From Oceanospirillum sediminis (GTDB lineage: Bacteria > Pseudomonadota > Gammaproteobacteria > Pseudomonadales > Halomonadaceae), in the NCBI RefSeq assembly GCF_014164585.1, contig NZ_JACJFM010000024.1, positions 1 to 64,000 of the forward strand: 64,000 bases of DNA, given 5' to 3'. A program made the position numbers and the translations under genes. Each line of letters starts with the position of its first letter. Positions within the stretch are counted from its first letter, which is position 1. Shown piece after piece: positions 35,647 through 45,802 of the stretch. The notes beneath the pieces were generated by a model, which worked only from the letters and a program-made list of their open reading frames with translations, was not told the DNA's origin and searched no databases.

Positions 35647-36954
35647 TTAAAGTCTGGCGAAACCATTCCGGGTATAGTTTTCGCTGCCATCTTTCTGTAC
35701 ACAGATATTATCTTCAATACGGATACCACCATAAGGTAACAACTGTTCAACCAGCACCCAGTTGACATGCTCACTGGCAGGGCTGTTTTTCAGCTCCTGA
35801 AGCAGTTGCGGGATAAAATATACTCCGGGTTCAACAGTAATAACATAGCCTGCTTCCAGAGTGCGGGTCAGACGCAGGAACGGATGCTCTTCCGGTGGAT
35901 TAAGCAAAGTACCTGATTCATCCTGTTGCCAGCCGCCCACATCATGAACCTGCAGGCCTAACAGATGCCCCAGCCCGTGCGGATAAAAAGTACGGGTAAT
36001 GCCTTGCTCCATCTGGATTTCAGGGTTCGCGGTGATAATACCGAAACGATTCAGCAGATCGGCAATCATCAGGTGCATCTGTTCATGCAGAGCAATAAAG
36101 TTGCTACCGGCACTGATCTGGTTGCATAGCTGTAGCTGAAGGTCATCCAGACCACGTACCAGATCGGCAAACAGAGATCCTTCCGGAGTAAATGTCCGGG
36201 TGATATCTGCCGCATAGCCGTTAAAGCGTGCTCCGGCATCAATCAGCAATGTACGATGCTGATCCGGTACACTGCGTTGCTGGAACTGATAATGTAGCAC
36301 TGCAGCATGCTCGTTCAGACCTACGATATTGTCGTATGGCATATCCCGCTCGTTATGAGCAATTGCATTCAGATAGTGCTGATGGATTTCATATTCGCTC
36401 TTACCGGCTTTAAAAGCCGTTTCTGCTGCGGCATGGCCTTTTACTGCCAGGTAGTTTGCTTCGCGCAGGCAATGCTGTTCCCATTCGTTTTTGATGGCCC
36501 GGTGGAAGTCCAGAGCTTTAATCAACCCTTGAGGGTTCTGAGAAACACTGGCACTTTTCAGCTCTGGCATCTGCTCATTAATCATTGCTGTACTCAGGGT
36601 GCTCAGTGCTGATTCTATCGCAGCAAAGTCATCATAGGCCTGAATATCAAAAGCCTTTGTCCATTCATCAGACGGCAGTTCCGGTGTTTTATGCCAGAAA
36701 TCTGTTGGCGCATGATAAAACAGTACTGGTGTCTGATGCTCTCTGATCAGTAACCAGCAGTCCGGATGTTCCGCCAGAAAGGGAATCCAGAGCATAAAAT
36801 GAGGGTTTGGACGAAAAGCATAACGGGTATCATCCAGAAAGTGCCTGTGCAAACTACCTGAGCCTATCAACAGCTGGTCAAAGCCATGCTGAGTGACCAG
36901 ATGATGGGTACGCAACTGAAGCTGTTCGATATGCTGAAAATAAGCCTGGATCAT
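35647..36954 (-). CDS. pepQ: Xaa-Pro dipeptidase (PepQ, M24 family)
   Basis: This 435-residue cytosolic metallopeptidase cleaves dipeptides with C-terminal proline. It has the pita-bread metal site: LLIDAGARFNGYAADITRTF (two Asp), PHGLGHLLGLQVHDVGGW (His), TVEPGVYF (Glu) and GGIRIEDNI (Glu). The N-terminus (YFQHIEQLQLRTHHLVTQHG) and length match PepQ. It lies downstream of a LysR gene in the same orientation and near the dpp operon, in a peptide-use context. Confidence 0.92.
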   Translation of the reverse strand: MIQAYFQHIEQLQLRTHHLVTQHGFDQLLIGSGSLHRHFLDDTRYAFRPNPHFMLWIPFLAEHPDCWLLIREHQTPVLFYHAPTDFWHKTPELPSDEWTKAFDIQAYDDFAAIESALSTLSTAMINEQMPELKSASVSQNPQGLIKALDFHRAIKNEWEQHCLREANYLAVKGHAAAETAFKAGKSEYEIHQHYLNAIAHNERDMPYDNIVGLNEHAAVLHYQFQQRSVPDQHRTLLIDAGARFNGYAADITRTFTPEGSLFADLVRGLDDLQLQLCNQISAGSNFIALHEQMHLMIADLLNRFGIITANPEIQMEQGITRTFYPHGLGHLLGLQVHDVGGWQQDESGTLLNPPEEHPFLRLTRTLEAGYVITVEPGVYFIPQLLQELKNSPASEHVNWVLVEQLLPYGGIRIEDNICVQKDGSENYTRNGFARL

Positions 36955-37105
36955 AAGGCGTTGCTCCTGCCAGAAAAGAAAAGATTAACCCGGACCAACG
37001 GCATAACAAACGACCGGGTTAATCATCAAAATGGATGGCTGATCCGGATCAGCAGAATCCGTTCAGCCATATTAGTGTTTATATCTGCCTCTTATAATGA
37101 GGGCT

Positions 37106-38050
37106 TCAATCATGGATCTGGATAGACTGATTCCTGATCGCATCTTCTAACCGATTCCACAGTTGGCGTACATTCGGGTGAGGATTCTGCCGGTTTCGAT
37201 AAATACGAATTTGCACTGTCACTTGCCATTGGTCACTGCCAGCGATACTCAGGCTGCCATGTTCCAGGCTGCTTTTTACCAGACGTTTGGGCACCCAGCC
37301 AAAGCCAAAACCTTCTTTAATCATGGCTTTAACACTGACCGAGTGAACATTCTCATTCATCGTAATCAGCTGTGGCGGCTCAGGTTGCTGCTGCATATAG
37401 TGATCCAGCACGGCACGCATAAAGGAGTTTTCGTAATAGCCAATATAAGGTAGAGGCTGAGTTTTCATGCCTGGTAAGACATAGAGAGGCCTGCCATCTT
37501 CATCATTGGCGGTTACCGGGATCAGTTTCTCTTCCGCTATGACCAGGCTTTCAAAGCGCTCATCGTCAAGCTCTCGGGCCTCAATCATTGCCGGATGCCA
37601 GAAACACAGTACCAGGTCGCACTCCCCCTGTGCTAAAGCAGCAACAAAATCGGCACCCACCCAGGAAGTCGATTTAAGATTCAGGCCAATAGGCAGTTCA
37701 TTCCGCTCACAAAACGGTAACATGAGGGAGCGATACAGGGTCAGGTATAACGTTTGCGTTGTTGCAAAGGTAATACGATTACTTTCCTGCTCCCGAATTT
37801 CGTTACAACGCACTTTTGTTTCACGGGCAATACGTGAAATCTGCTCGGCCCCGGCCAGAAACACATCTCCGGCTGGCGTCAGGGATAAAGGCAGACTATT
37901 ACGGTCAATCAGCGTCGTTCCCATCTCTTCTTCGAGCAGCTTAATACGGCGGCTCAGAGTGGGTTGAGTCACATTGCGCTCATCCGCAGCACGGGAAAAA
38001 TGCCTGGCTTTGGCCAGGGCTATAAAATCGTCCAGCCATCTTACTTCCAT
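37106..38050 (-). CDS. LysR-family transcriptional regulator
   Basis: This 314-residue regulator starts with the LysR helix-turn-helix (MEVRWLDDFIALAKARHFSR, NVTQPTLSRRIKLLEEEMGT), followed by a periplasmic-binding-like effector domain from about residue 90. It lies between pepQ and the carboxypeptidase end of the dpp operon, so peptide or amino-acid genes are likely targets (inference). The effector is unknown. Confidence 0.9.
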   Translation of the reverse strand: MEVRWLDDFIALAKARHFSRAADERNVTQPTLSRRIKLLEEEMGTTLIDRNSLPLSLTPAGDVFLAGAEQISRIARETKVRCNEIREQESNRITFATTQTLYLTLYRSLMLPFCERNELPIGLNLKSTSWVGADFVAALAQGECDLVLCFWHPAMIEARELDDERFESLVIAEEKLIPVTANDEDGRPLYVLPGMKTQPLPYIGYYENSFMRAVLDHYMQQQPEPPQLITMNENVHSVSVKAMIKEGFGFGWVPKRLVKSSLEHGSLSIAGSDQWQVTVQIRIYRNRQNPHPNVRQLWNRLEDAIRNQSIQIHD

Positions 38051-38140
38051 AAGGGTACTCTCAGGAATCAGAAAGGATCAGGTTCAGCTACTTTGGATAT
38101 CAGCTTATCCTGATCAACGTCACAACGAAAATAAATCAGA

Positions 38141-38176
38141 GCAATGATCTGTTAAGAAAGTCTTACAGATCATTGC
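38141..38176 (-). terminator. Terminator of the dpp-carboxypeptidase operon
   Basis: A 12-bp perfect stem (GCAATGATCTGT / ACAGATCATTGC), extendable to about 17 bp with one bulge, is followed on the minus strand by TCTGATTTATTTT. It ends the transcript after the M14 gene. Confidence 0.75.
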
Positions 38177-38223
38177 CTTAGATATTTCATTGGAATCCTT
38201 TCAGGATAGTATCTTTCTGAGAT

Positions 38224-39366
38224 TCAGCGATTAAGCCATTTTTTCAGAGGATACAACAGAGATTCCCCCAGCTTGACTGAACGTTCGGGAGACCAGCCGC
38301 ACTGTGCGTCCGGACGCAGATCATAATCCTTAAATGGCATCTCCAGAGTCATTGATGGACAATTAAACTGTTTACCGACCCAGAAACTGGCAACGGTAAA
38401 GGTTTCAGGTCCGAACTTACCCGGTAGATAACCCCTTTCAAGCTGAAAGTCAGGATTGACTTCTGCCAGATTCTGCTTAAAGCGGACTTCCTGCTCCAGC
38501 ACATCCTCACTCAGCTGGGGTGCACCTTCCTGACCGGCAATAAAGTTGCAGGGGAGGCCTTCGTCACCATGCAGGTCCAGAAACAGGTCTACACCGGTTT
38601 GCAGCATCGCTTCACGCACCAGATACACTTCCGGGCTGCGATCCATAGCCGGTTCCAGCCATTCACGGTTCAGGTTAACACCGCATGCATTGGTTCTCAG
38701 ATGGCCGCGAATGGCACCATCCGGATTCATATTCGGTACGATGTAGAATACCGCCTGCTCTAGCAGGTACTGAGCCAGAGCGTCATCCTGATCCAGTAAA
38801 CGCTCGATAATGCCTTCTGTACACCATTCGGCCATGCTTTCGCCGGGATGCTGACGGGCTGTGATCCAGATACGCTTTTTGCCATCCCGTTCTGTACCGA
38901 TTTTCAGCAGGTTCAGATCACGTCCATCCAGTGTCTGGCCCAGATCATAGATCTGACACAGCTCAGATTGCTGAGCATAGGCCAGCAGATCCAGGTGACG
39001 CTCAAAACTGTAAGGTGCAAAGTATGCGTAATAGATACTGTTCTGTTCCGGGCTATGATCAATCATCAGCTCGCCGTTTTCGTAACGGGTCGGCACACGG
39101 AACCAGAACTGGCGGTCATATGACGCCACGGCCTGATAGTCTTCCCAGCCATCCAGGTAAGCCGCCTGATCTGCGTTCATAATACGCATGGTCAAAGACT
39201 GGTTTGCAGCGCCCTGCACCCGGAAATGGAACCACTGAAAGAAATCGGACTGATGATCTTTACGAATATTCAGCTGAATATTCTGAGGGCTGGACATATC
39301 CAGCACCTCAATATTCCCTGAATCAAACGCCGCACTGATACGGAGAGTCTGTTGGGAAAAAGGCAT
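38224..39366 (-). CDS. M14-family cytosolic-type carboxypeptidase
   Basis: This 380-residue zinc peptidase has an N-terminal beta-rich domain (FFQWFHFRVQGAANQSLTMR) and the M14 zinc motif RQHPGESMAEW, then NPDGAIRGHLRTNACGVNLN, FLDLHGDEG and LEMPFKD. This layout matches cytosolic carboxypeptidase-like (CCP/M14D) proteins. No signal peptide is seen. It starts at the dppF end with no gap, as the last gene of the dpp operon, so imported peptides are the likely substrate. Confidence 0.9.
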   Translation of the reverse strand: MPFSQQTLRISAAFDSGNIEVLDMSSPQNIQLNIRKDHQSDFFQWFHFRVQGAANQSLTMRIMNADQAAYLDGWEDYQAVASYDRQFWFRVPTRYENGELMIDHSPEQNSIYYAYFAPYSFERHLDLLAYAQQSELCQIYDLGQTLDGRDLNLLKIGTERDGKKRIWITARQHPGESMAEWCTEGIIERLLDQDDALAQYLLEQAVFYIVPNMNPDGAIRGHLRTNACGVNLNREWLEPAMDRSPEVYLVREAMLQTGVDLFLDLHGDEGLPCNFIAGQEGAPQLSEDVLEQEVRFKQNLAEVNPDFQLERGYLPGKFGPETFTVASFWVGKQFNCPSMTLEMPFKDYDLRPDAQCGWSPERSVKLGESLLYPLKKWLNR

Positions 39367-40398
39367 TTACAGACGCCCCTCTTCCACACCGTGGCAGGCC
39401 ACCTGGCCACCGTCATCGGTTGCGATCAGCATAGGAATTTCCTGCTTACAGCGATCATTAGCATGAGGACAACGACCGTGGAATACACAACCTGAAGGCA
39501 GATTCACCGGTGTCGGTACTTCACCCTGCAGTTTAATGTGTGATGGACGATCGTCTTCCAGGCGAGGAATCGCAGATAGCAGTGCCTGTGTATAAGGGTG
39601 ACGCGGCGCAGCAAACAGCGACTTTGTCGGTGCCAGCTCACACAGAGAACCCAGATACATCACAGCCACACGGGTACCGAAATGTTCTACTACCGACAGA
39701 TCATGGGTAATAAACAGATAGGTCAGATCACGCTTCTCCTGAGCGTCCATCATCAGGTTCAGTACCTGAGCCTGAATGGATACATCCAGTGCTGAAATCG
39801 GTTCATCTGCTACGATAAATTCCGGATCGACCGCCAGAGCACGGGCAATACTGATACGCTGGCGCTGACCGCCGGAGAATTCATGGGCAAAACGCTCGCC
39901 CCAGCTTGGATCGATACCTACAGAGAACATCACTTCGTGAACTTTGTCGCGAATTTCGGTCGGCGTCCAGGTCGGGTTATGCAGCTTCACCGGCTCCATC
40001 AGCGTCTGACCGATGGTCATACGTGGATTCAGAGATGCGTAAGGGTTCTGGAAGATCATTTGCATCTTCTTGCGATAAGGCATCAGGGCTTTATCTTCCA
40101 GATTATCAATACGCTCGCCGCGATAGCTGATATTGCCTTTTGACGGTGTCAGAAGGCCCATAACAGTACGGGCTACCGTTGATTTACCACAACCGGATTC
40201 GCCCACGACACACAAAGCTTCGCCTTTGTGAACGTCCAGATTCACACCATTAATGGCGTGAACATACTCCTGCTCACGAACAATCTTGCCGCCTTTAAAT
40301 TTCAGCTGATCCAGAAAGTCGCCGGAGATATTAAATTTTTTGTACAGATCACGGATCTGTACCAGAGATTCAGGTTGCTGGTTTTCTGCACTCATCAC
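39367..40398 (-). CDS. dppF: Peptide ABC transporter ATPase (DppF)
   Basis: This 343-residue ATPase of the oligo/dipeptide importer has Walker A (GESGCGKST), signature (FSGGQRQRISIARAL), Walker B (FIVADEPISALD) and the C-terminal oligopeptide-transporter extension with a cysteine cluster (CVFHGRCPHANDRCKQEIP) that can bind an Fe-S cluster or metal. It adjoins dppD and the carboxypeptidase without gaps. Confidence 0.93.
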   Translation of the reverse strand: MMSAENQQPESLVQIRDLYKKFNISGDFLDQLKFKGGKIVREQEYVHAINGVNLDVHKGEALCVVGESGCGKSTVARTVMGLLTPSKGNISYRGERIDNLEDKALMPYRKKMQMIFQNPYASLNPRMTIGQTLMEPVKLHNPTWTPTEIRDKVHEVMFSVGIDPSWGERFAHEFSGGQRQRISIARALAVDPEFIVADEPISALDVSIQAQVLNLMMDAQEKRDLTYLFITHDLSVVEHFGTRVAVMYLGSLCELAPTKSLFAAPRHPYTQALLSAIPRLEDDRPSHIKLQGEVPTPVNLPSGCVFHGRCPHANDRCKQEIPMLIATDDGGQVACHGVEEGRL

Positions 40399-41394
40399 TT
40401 ATACCTCATCCGTCGACTGTTCTGCTTTTCTCTTCATATCAGCCACCATATGACAGGCCACTTTACAGTTGCCCGAAGCAGTATAGCCCGGTAACTGTTT
40501 TGTACAGAGGTCCATGACATAGTCACAGCGAGGATTAAACGCACAACCCACAGGGATGCGTTGCAGTGGAGGCATAGCACCACGAATCTGATTCAGACGC
40601 TGCCCCGGAATCGCCATCTGAGGCAGGGCATTCATCAGGCCCTGAGTATAAGGGTGCTGAGCGTCATTGATGATCTCTTTGGTTGGTCCCTGCTCGATAA
40701 TACGACCGGCGTACATCACAATCGCTTTCTGTGTCACCTGAGATACCACACCCAGGTCGTGAGTAATCAGAATCAGGGCAACATTATTACGATCACACAG
40801 TTCAACCATCAGCTCCATGATTTCGGCCTGAATGGTCACGTCCAGTGCGGTGGTTGGCTCGTCAGCAATAATGATATCCGGGTCCATCAGCAGGCCGATA
40901 GCAATCACGATACGCTGACGCATACCACCGGACAGCTCATGAGGATACTGATCAATACGGGTTTCCGGTGATGGAATGTACACCTGCTTCAGTTTCTGAA
41001 TCGCGATAGTACGTGCATCTTCGGTGCTGATTTTCCGGTGTGCTTTCAGACACTCAATCATCTGCTGACCAATAGTCAGAACAGGGTTCAGTGTCATCAT
41101 CGGGTCCTGGAAGATCATAGAGATGCGGTTACCGCGTACATCTCTCAGCTCTTTTGCTGACAGATCCGCCAGATTTTTGCCATCAAACCAGATCTCTCCA
41201 CCAGAGATGCGACCCGGTTTAGAGATCAGATTCAGAATCGAAAAGCCCAGTACCGATTTACCAGCACCTGACTCCCCTACCAGCCCCAGTCTTTCACCAC
41301 GTTCCAGCGAAAAGCTGATGTTGCGCAGTGCTTTAACCGCACCGCTGCGCAGGCCAAAACTGACTTCAAGGTTTTTAACTTCTAACAGTGCCAT
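40399..41394 (-). CDS. dppD: Peptide ABC transporter ATPase (DppD)
   Basis: This 331-residue ATPase is the partner of DppF: Walker A (GESGAGKSV), signature ([15 protein letters not shown]), Walker B ([12 protein letters not shown]), and the oligopeptide-transporter tail with [14 protein letters not shown]. It lies 6 bp after dppC. Confidence 0.93.
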   Translation of the reverse strand: MALLEVKNLEVSFGLRSGAVKALRNISFSLERGERLGLVGESGAGKSVLGFSILNLISKPGRISGGEIWFDGKNLADLSAKELRDVRGNRISMIFQDPMMTLNPVLTIGQQMIECLKAHRKISTEDARTIAIQKLKQVYIPSPETRIDQYPHELSGGMRQRIVIAIGLLMDPDIIIADEPTTALDVTIQAEIMELMVELCDRNNVALILITHDLGVVSQVTQKAIVMYAGRIIEQGPTKEIINDAQHPYTQGLMNALPQMAIPGQRLNQIRGAMPPLQRIPVGCAFNPRCDYVMDLCTKQLPGYTASGNCKVACHMVADMKRKAEQSTDEV

Positions 41395-41400
41395 GGTCTC

Positions 41401-42363
41401 TTACCCCTTGTACAGTTTTGGATTCAATACATCACGCAGCCAGTCGCCCAGCAGGTTCATTACCAGAACCAGAACAACCAGAACCAGGCCAGGGATTACC
41501 GTAATCCACCAGGCACCAGAGAAGATATATTCAAAACCACTGGAGATCAGAGAACCCAGAGATGGCTGAGATGCCGGCATACCCAGTCCCAGGAAGGACA
41601 GAGAAGCTTCGGAGATAATGGCGTTTGCCACCTGCACCGTCGAAATAACCAGAATAGGAGACAGGGTATTCGGCAGGATATGACGGAACATGATACGAAT
41701 CTGTCCCAGGCCCATGACACGTGCCGCATCCACATATTCTTTCTTTTTCTCTGCCAGTACCGAAGCACGAATGGTTCGGGCGTACTGCGGCCACTCCGCA
41801 ATACCAATCACTAGTACCAGCATCATCATTGCCAGTTCCTGATAGAGTTCAGTACCAAAACTGGCCTGGAACACCGCCAGGACAACAATCGCCACCATCA
41901 TGGTTGAGAACGACAGCTGCACATCAGCAAAACGCATCAGGATGCTATCGACACGGCCACCACGGTAACCGGCAATCAGGCCGATGATGATACCGATGGT
42001 CGCCTGCAGCAGTACCGCGCAGATACCAATGGTCAGAGAGATGCGAGTGCCATAAAGGATAGTTGACCAGAGATCACGCCCCTGAGCATCAGTACCCAGC
42101 CAGAACTGAGGATCACCCTCATCTTCATTCCAGCTCGGTGGTAGCTCAGAGTTCATAATATCGATCTGAGTCGGATCATAAGGGTCAAATGGCGCGATAA
42201 CAGGGGCTAACAGTGCCATCAGTACGTAGCCCATAAAGATAGTGAAACTCAGCTGAGCGACACGGTCTTTAACAAAACTGTGCCATACATGGGTTTCTTT
42301 AAAGCGCTGCCACGCCGATGGCGCTTTTTCTGGCAGGTCATTCATAGGATTCTGTGTTGTCAT
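41401..42363 (-). CDS. dppC: Peptide ABC transporter permease (DppC)
   Basis: This 320-residue inner-membrane permease has an N-terminal cytoplasmic stretch and about six membrane segments. The DppC-type extracytoplasmic loop is [20 protein letters not shown], and the EAA-like coupling motif is [20 protein letters not shown]. It forms the channel with DppB. Confidence 0.93.
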   Translation of the reverse strand: MTTQNPMNDLPEKAPSAWQRFKETHVWHSFVKDRVAQLSFTIFMGYVLMALLAPVIAPFDPYDPTQIDIMNSELPPSWNEDEGDPQFWLGTDAQGRDLWSTILYGTRISLTIGICAVLLQATIGIIIGLIAGYRGGRVDSILMRFADVQLSFSTMMVAIVVLAVFQASFGTELYQELAMMMLVLVIGIAEWPQYARTIRASVLAEKKKEYVDAARVMGLGQIRIMFRHILPNTLSPILVISTVQVANAIISEASLSFLGLGMPASQPSLGSLISSGFEYIFSGAWWITVIPGLVLVVLVLVMNLLGDWLRDVLNPKLYKG

Positions 42364-42378
42364 TGTTATGCCTGCCTG

Positions 42379-43353
42379 TTACTTCTTACCGGCCAGTTTT
42401 ACAGTCGGATTCACCAGACCATAAATCAGATCCACAATAGTATTGGTGATTACAAAAATCGCACCGACCACAATCAGGTATGCCACAATCAGTGGAGTAT
42501 CCACACGGTTCACCGCTTCAAGGAACAGGAAGCCCATGCCGGGCCACTGGAATACGGTTTCAGTCAGAATGGTGTATGCCACCATCGTTCCGATCTGAAC
42601 ACCACCGACAGTAATCACCGGCAGCATGGTATTTTTCAGTGCGTGTAAGAAGTAGATTCGGCGGGTCATCAGGCCTTTCGCCCAGGCAAATTTCACATAT
42701 TCAGACTGCAGTACTTCCATCATTTCAGCACGGATCAGACGAATAAACAGTGGCAGCATAATAGACGCCAGAGAGACGGCTGGCAGTACCAGGTGTGACC
42801 AGCCATCGGCTGTCAGCAGGCTGGTTTCAAGGCCGAGTACCTCAACGGTGTCTCCTCGCCCATAAGACGGCATAAGGCCCATCTCAATAGAGAAGAAGTA
42901 GATCAGGCCAATGGCCGTCAGGAATACAGGGACAGAGATACCGACAATACTGATGCCCATCACCACTTTCGAAAACCAGCTGTGAGGGTTAATTGCCGAA
43001 TAAACGCCTAAAGGCACCGATAAACCGATAATGATTAATGATGCACCAAACACCAGCTCTAAAGTCGCCGGAAGCTTATTCAGAATTACTTCAAGCGCAG
43101 GTTCTTTAAAGAAATACGAGGTGCCCAAATCCCCCTGCAGGGCATTTTTTACAAAGCGGCCGTACTGTACTAAAAAGGGATCATTCAGGCCCAGCTCATC
43201 TCGCAGGGCCTGACGCTCTGCCTCTGACACGGACTGTCCCACCATCTCTTGCAGCGGGTCCCCTAAGTTATCCTGAATGGAAAAGCTGATAAGACTGATG
43301 ACAAACATCACCAGCACAGCCTGAGCCAGTCGTTTTATAAAAAAAGCTATCAT
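42379..43353 (-). CDS. dppB: Peptide ABC transporter permease (DppB)
   Basis: This 324-residue permease begins MIAFFIKRLAQAVLVMFVIS, has six membrane segments and the coupling motif YVKFAWAKGLMTRRIYFLHA. It follows dppA after a 172-bp gap that carries two stable hairpins, so lower expression than dppA is likely. Confidence 0.93.
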   Translation of the reverse strand: MIAFFIKRLAQAVLVMFVISLISFSIQDNLGDPLQEMVGQSVSEAERQALRDELGLNDPFLVQYGRFVKNALQGDLGTSYFFKEPALEVILNKLPATLELVFGASLIIIGLSVPLGVYSAINPHSWFSKVVMGISIVGISVPVFLTAIGLIYFFSIEMGLMPSYGRGDTVEVLGLETSLLTADGWSHLVLPAVSLASIMLPLFIRLIRAEMMEVLQSEYVKFAWAKGLMTRRIYFLHALKNTMLPVITVGGVQIGTMVAYTILTETVFQWPGMGFLFLEAVNRVDTPLIVAYLIVVGAIFVITNTIVDLIYGLVNPTVKLAGKK

Positions 43354-43415
43354 GGTAGTTCTGCCTTAACCACTGTGCATTCCCTGCATCGGAGTTTTTT
43401 CTTTTTTATGCTAAG

Positions 43416-43478
43416 AGCCGGTATCGAGTGATACCGGCTAATTCCGTAAGGCCGGTAGCCACCCTAACAGGCCACCGG
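43416..43478 (-). repeat. Two hairpins between dppA and dppB
   Basis: One is a perfect 10-bp stem (AGCCGGTATC / GATACCGGCT, loop GAGT, 43416-43439). The other is a nearly perfect 9-bp stem (CCGGTAGCC / GGCCACCGG, 43452-43478). Neither has a U-run on the minus strand, so they may protect the dppA transcript end or attenuate, as between other binding-protein and permease genes. Confidence 0.7.
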
Positions 43479-43525
43479 TTAACAGAGTGCTGGCCTGAAG
43501 ATCAATTCAGGCCGTCGTAAAGAAC

Positions 43526-45082
43526 TTAGTCCTCAACAACCAGGTCACCCAGGTATGGGAAGTCCATTACGTTCAGCACAGGCTCAGCTTTAACATTGCT
43601 TTTTGCAGCCCATGCCAGGTTCTGCCAGTGCAGAGGAATAAATGCGGCATCGTTGTACAGCATTGTTTCGATCTGTTGCATCATAGCCGCGCGTTTCTTA
43701 GGACTGGTTTCAGAGTTTGCCTGATGCATCAGCTTGTCAGCTTCAGGATTACAGTAGTTACCACTGTTGTACTGACCCAGACCGGTTTCGGTATCAGGAC
43801 ATGCAGTCAGGAACTCGAAGAAGTTGTTAGAATCTTCGGTGTCTGCGTGCCAGCCGATCATCATCATGTCTGCAGCACGGGCATCGAACTCACCCCAGTA
43901 CTGTGCTTTAGGCAGTGTTTTCAGATCAACCTTGATGCCGATCTTAGCCAGCATAGATGCAACAGCCTGAGCGATCTTCTCGTCATTTACGTAACGGTTG
44001 TTTGGCGCCATCATCGTGATAGAGAAACCGTTCTCGTAACCTGCTTCTTTCATCAGCTGCTTAGCTTTCTTCAGGTCGTAACGGGGTTTCAGCGCTTCGT
44101 TATGACCCAGGTAACCCCATGGACTCATCTGAGCCGCAGGCGTTGCAAAGCCTTTCATAATTTTCTTCACGATACCCTGCTGATTGATTGCATAAGCAAT
44201 CGCCTGACGTACACGGGCATCTTTAAAGGCTTCAACACGTTCCTGATTCATCTGGAATGTGATGATACGAGTACCACCCATCGTGATCAGGTCGATACCG
44301 TCTTTCTGAGCGATACGTTTGTGGTCAGTTGGAGGTACAGGTGCAATGAAATCAACATCACCAGCCAGCAGAGCCGCTACACGAGTCGGAGCTTCTTTAA
44401 TTGGCGTCAGAACGATCTTGTCTACGTTACCAGGCGATTTTTCATCCCAGTAGTTACCATAGCGGGAGAATTCAACGCGTACGCCCTGCTCACGATAAGA
44501 TACGGTGAAAGGACCTGTACCGGACAACTGGCGGGAAGCAAAAGAGTTACCATGCTTAACCAGTTTGTCTTTTGGCTCACCGTTTGCGTCGTTGCCTGAA
44601 TAGAACTTACTGTCCATTGGGAACAGGTAAGTCACGTTGTTCAGAACCAGAGGGAATGGCTTCTCTGTTTTCAGGTCGATGGTATAATCATCAACCACTT
44701 TCAGCTCAGAGAAAGGCGCGAAAATGCCTTTGAAATCAGGAGAGTTACGCAGACGGTCGAAAGTGAAAACAACGTCTTTTGCGGTGAAGTCATTACCTGA
44801 ATGGAACTTGACACCTTTGCGCAGGTGGAAACGCATTGTCAGAGGATCAACTCGCTCCCATTTTTCAGCCAGACGAGGTTCAAAGCCCAGCTTCTTGTCC
44901 CAGCGCACCAGAGGATCAAACGTCATGTGCGACAGCTGCAGGGTACCGCCAGACAGTTGCTCATGTGGATCCAGTGACACAGGGTCAGCGTCGTATGCCA
45001 TTTTCAGAGTTGCTGCATTAGCAGAAGCAACCAGCCCAAGGCTGATCACAGCACTAGCTAGCAGGGATACGTTTTTTTTCAT
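43526..45082 (-). CDS. dppA: Peptide-binding protein (DppA, SBP_bac_5)
   Basis: This 518-residue periplasmic receptor has a signal peptide (MKKNVSLLASAVISLGLVAS/ANA) and the SBP_bac_5 fold (LKMAYDADPVSLDPHEQLSG, WERVDPLTMRFHLRKGVKFH, MIGWHADTEDSNNFFEF). It is the first gene of the dppABCDF-carboxypeptidase operon and delivers di- or oligopeptides to DppBC. Exact ligand length cannot be read from sequence. Confidence 0.93.
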   Translation of the reverse strand: MKKNVSLLASAVISLGLVASANAATLKMAYDADPVSLDPHEQLSGGTLQLSHMTFDPLVRWDKKLGFEPRLAEKWERVDPLTMRFHLRKGVKFHSGNDFTAKDVVFTFDRLRNSPDFKGIFAPFSELKVVDDYTIDLKTEKPFPLVLNNVTYLFPMDSKFYSGNDANGEPKDKLVKHGNSFASRQLSGTGPFTVSYREQGVRVEFSRYGNYWDEKSPGNVDKIVLTPIKEAPTRVAALLAGDVDFIAPVPPTDHKRIAQKDGIDLITMGGTRIITFQMNQERVEAFKDARVRQAIAYAINQQGIVKKIMKGFATPAAQMSPWGYLGHNEALKPRYDLKKAKQLMKEAGYENGFSITMMAPNNRYVNDEKIAQAVASMLAKIGIKVDLKTLPKAQYWGEFDARAADMMMIGWHADTEDSNNFFEFLTACPDTETGLGQYNSGNYCNPEADKLMHQANSETSPKKRAAMMQQIETMLYNDAAFIPLHWQNLAWAAKSNVKAEPVLNVMDFPYLGDLVVED

Positions 45083-45382
45083 TTTGGTGTCCCGTTCATT
45101 GTTATATTTAGAATTGTTACAAAATGATCTGTCTGTCAGAGACAGTCGTCACATACCTGTAATCGAAAACAGCATAGTTCACATAACAAAGACGACCAAT
45201 TGGAATAACGAAACAGCTCATACGCTATTTAAATAGTTGATACATTTATTTTATCAATAAGCTCATACCTGGCAGGTTATTCCGGCACAAAGAAAACCCT
45301 GGTAGTGTTGCCGAAAGGCGATGAAAGAAATAGCGGGGAGTTTCCCAATATATTTTGTTTCAGATAGCAGATCAATGGATGT
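45083..45382. promoter_or_regulatory. dpp upstream region with LysR-type dyad
   Basis: TTGATA-N9-TATCAA (45237-45257) is a dyad of the T-N11-A class bound by LysR-family proteins, about 155 bp before dppA. It is flanked by two direct copies of AGCTCATAC (45215 and 45260). The rest of this 300-bp stretch holds no gene. Binding by the LysR protein at the far end of the operon is a guess. Confidence 0.5.
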
Positions 45383-45802
45383 TCAGGCGTATCGGGAAAC
45401 CGTTTTTTCTGATGGACGCTGGTGTACCGTCAGTTGCTTGCGAATCCCATCAGGCAAGGGTTCTGATGTTTTTTCCTGAAAATTAAAGTGCACCATAATC
45501 GCTTCTCCTTTAGCGGCCAGTTTGCCATTCTGCCAGGCCTCCTGCTGCACCCGGAATGATGCATTGCCAATGTGGCCAATATACGTCTTTATCATTACCT
45601 GCTGTCCGTAAAACAGTTCTCCCAGATATTCCACTTCAATTTTTGCCAGGATAAGTCGCCATTTTTTCGGATCCAGATCAGGTGTGAATATTCTGAATAA
45701 ATCGTTTCTGGCTTCCAGAAACCAGACAGGTAACTTCGTATTGTTAATATGCCCCAGTGCATCAGTGTCACTGAAACCGGGTGTAACGACCTGTTCAAAC
45801 AT
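45383..45802 (-). CDS. 4HBT-fold acyl-CoA thioesterase
   Basis: This 139-residue hot-dog protein begins MFEQVVTPGFSDTDALGHIN with the catalytic-Asp region and LEARNDLF helix of YbgC/FcbC-type thioesterases. It likely hydrolyses acyl-CoA or acyl-ACP in the cytosol. It stands alone, divergent from the LuxR-type gene; the substrate is unknown. Confidence 0.85.
   Translation of the reverse strand: MFEQVVTPGFSDTDALGHINNTKLPVWFLEARNDLFRIFTPDLDPKKWRLILAKIEVEYLGELFYGQQVMIKTYIGHIGNASFRVQQEAWQNGKLAAKGEAIMVHFNFQEKTSEPLPDGIRKQLTVHQRPSEKTVSRYA

Noticed and set aside
43628-44599. 323-residue open frame opposite dppA
   Set aside because: It is antisense to a clear SBP_bac_5 gene, and its Cys/His/Phe-rich composition is what the complement of that gene would give.
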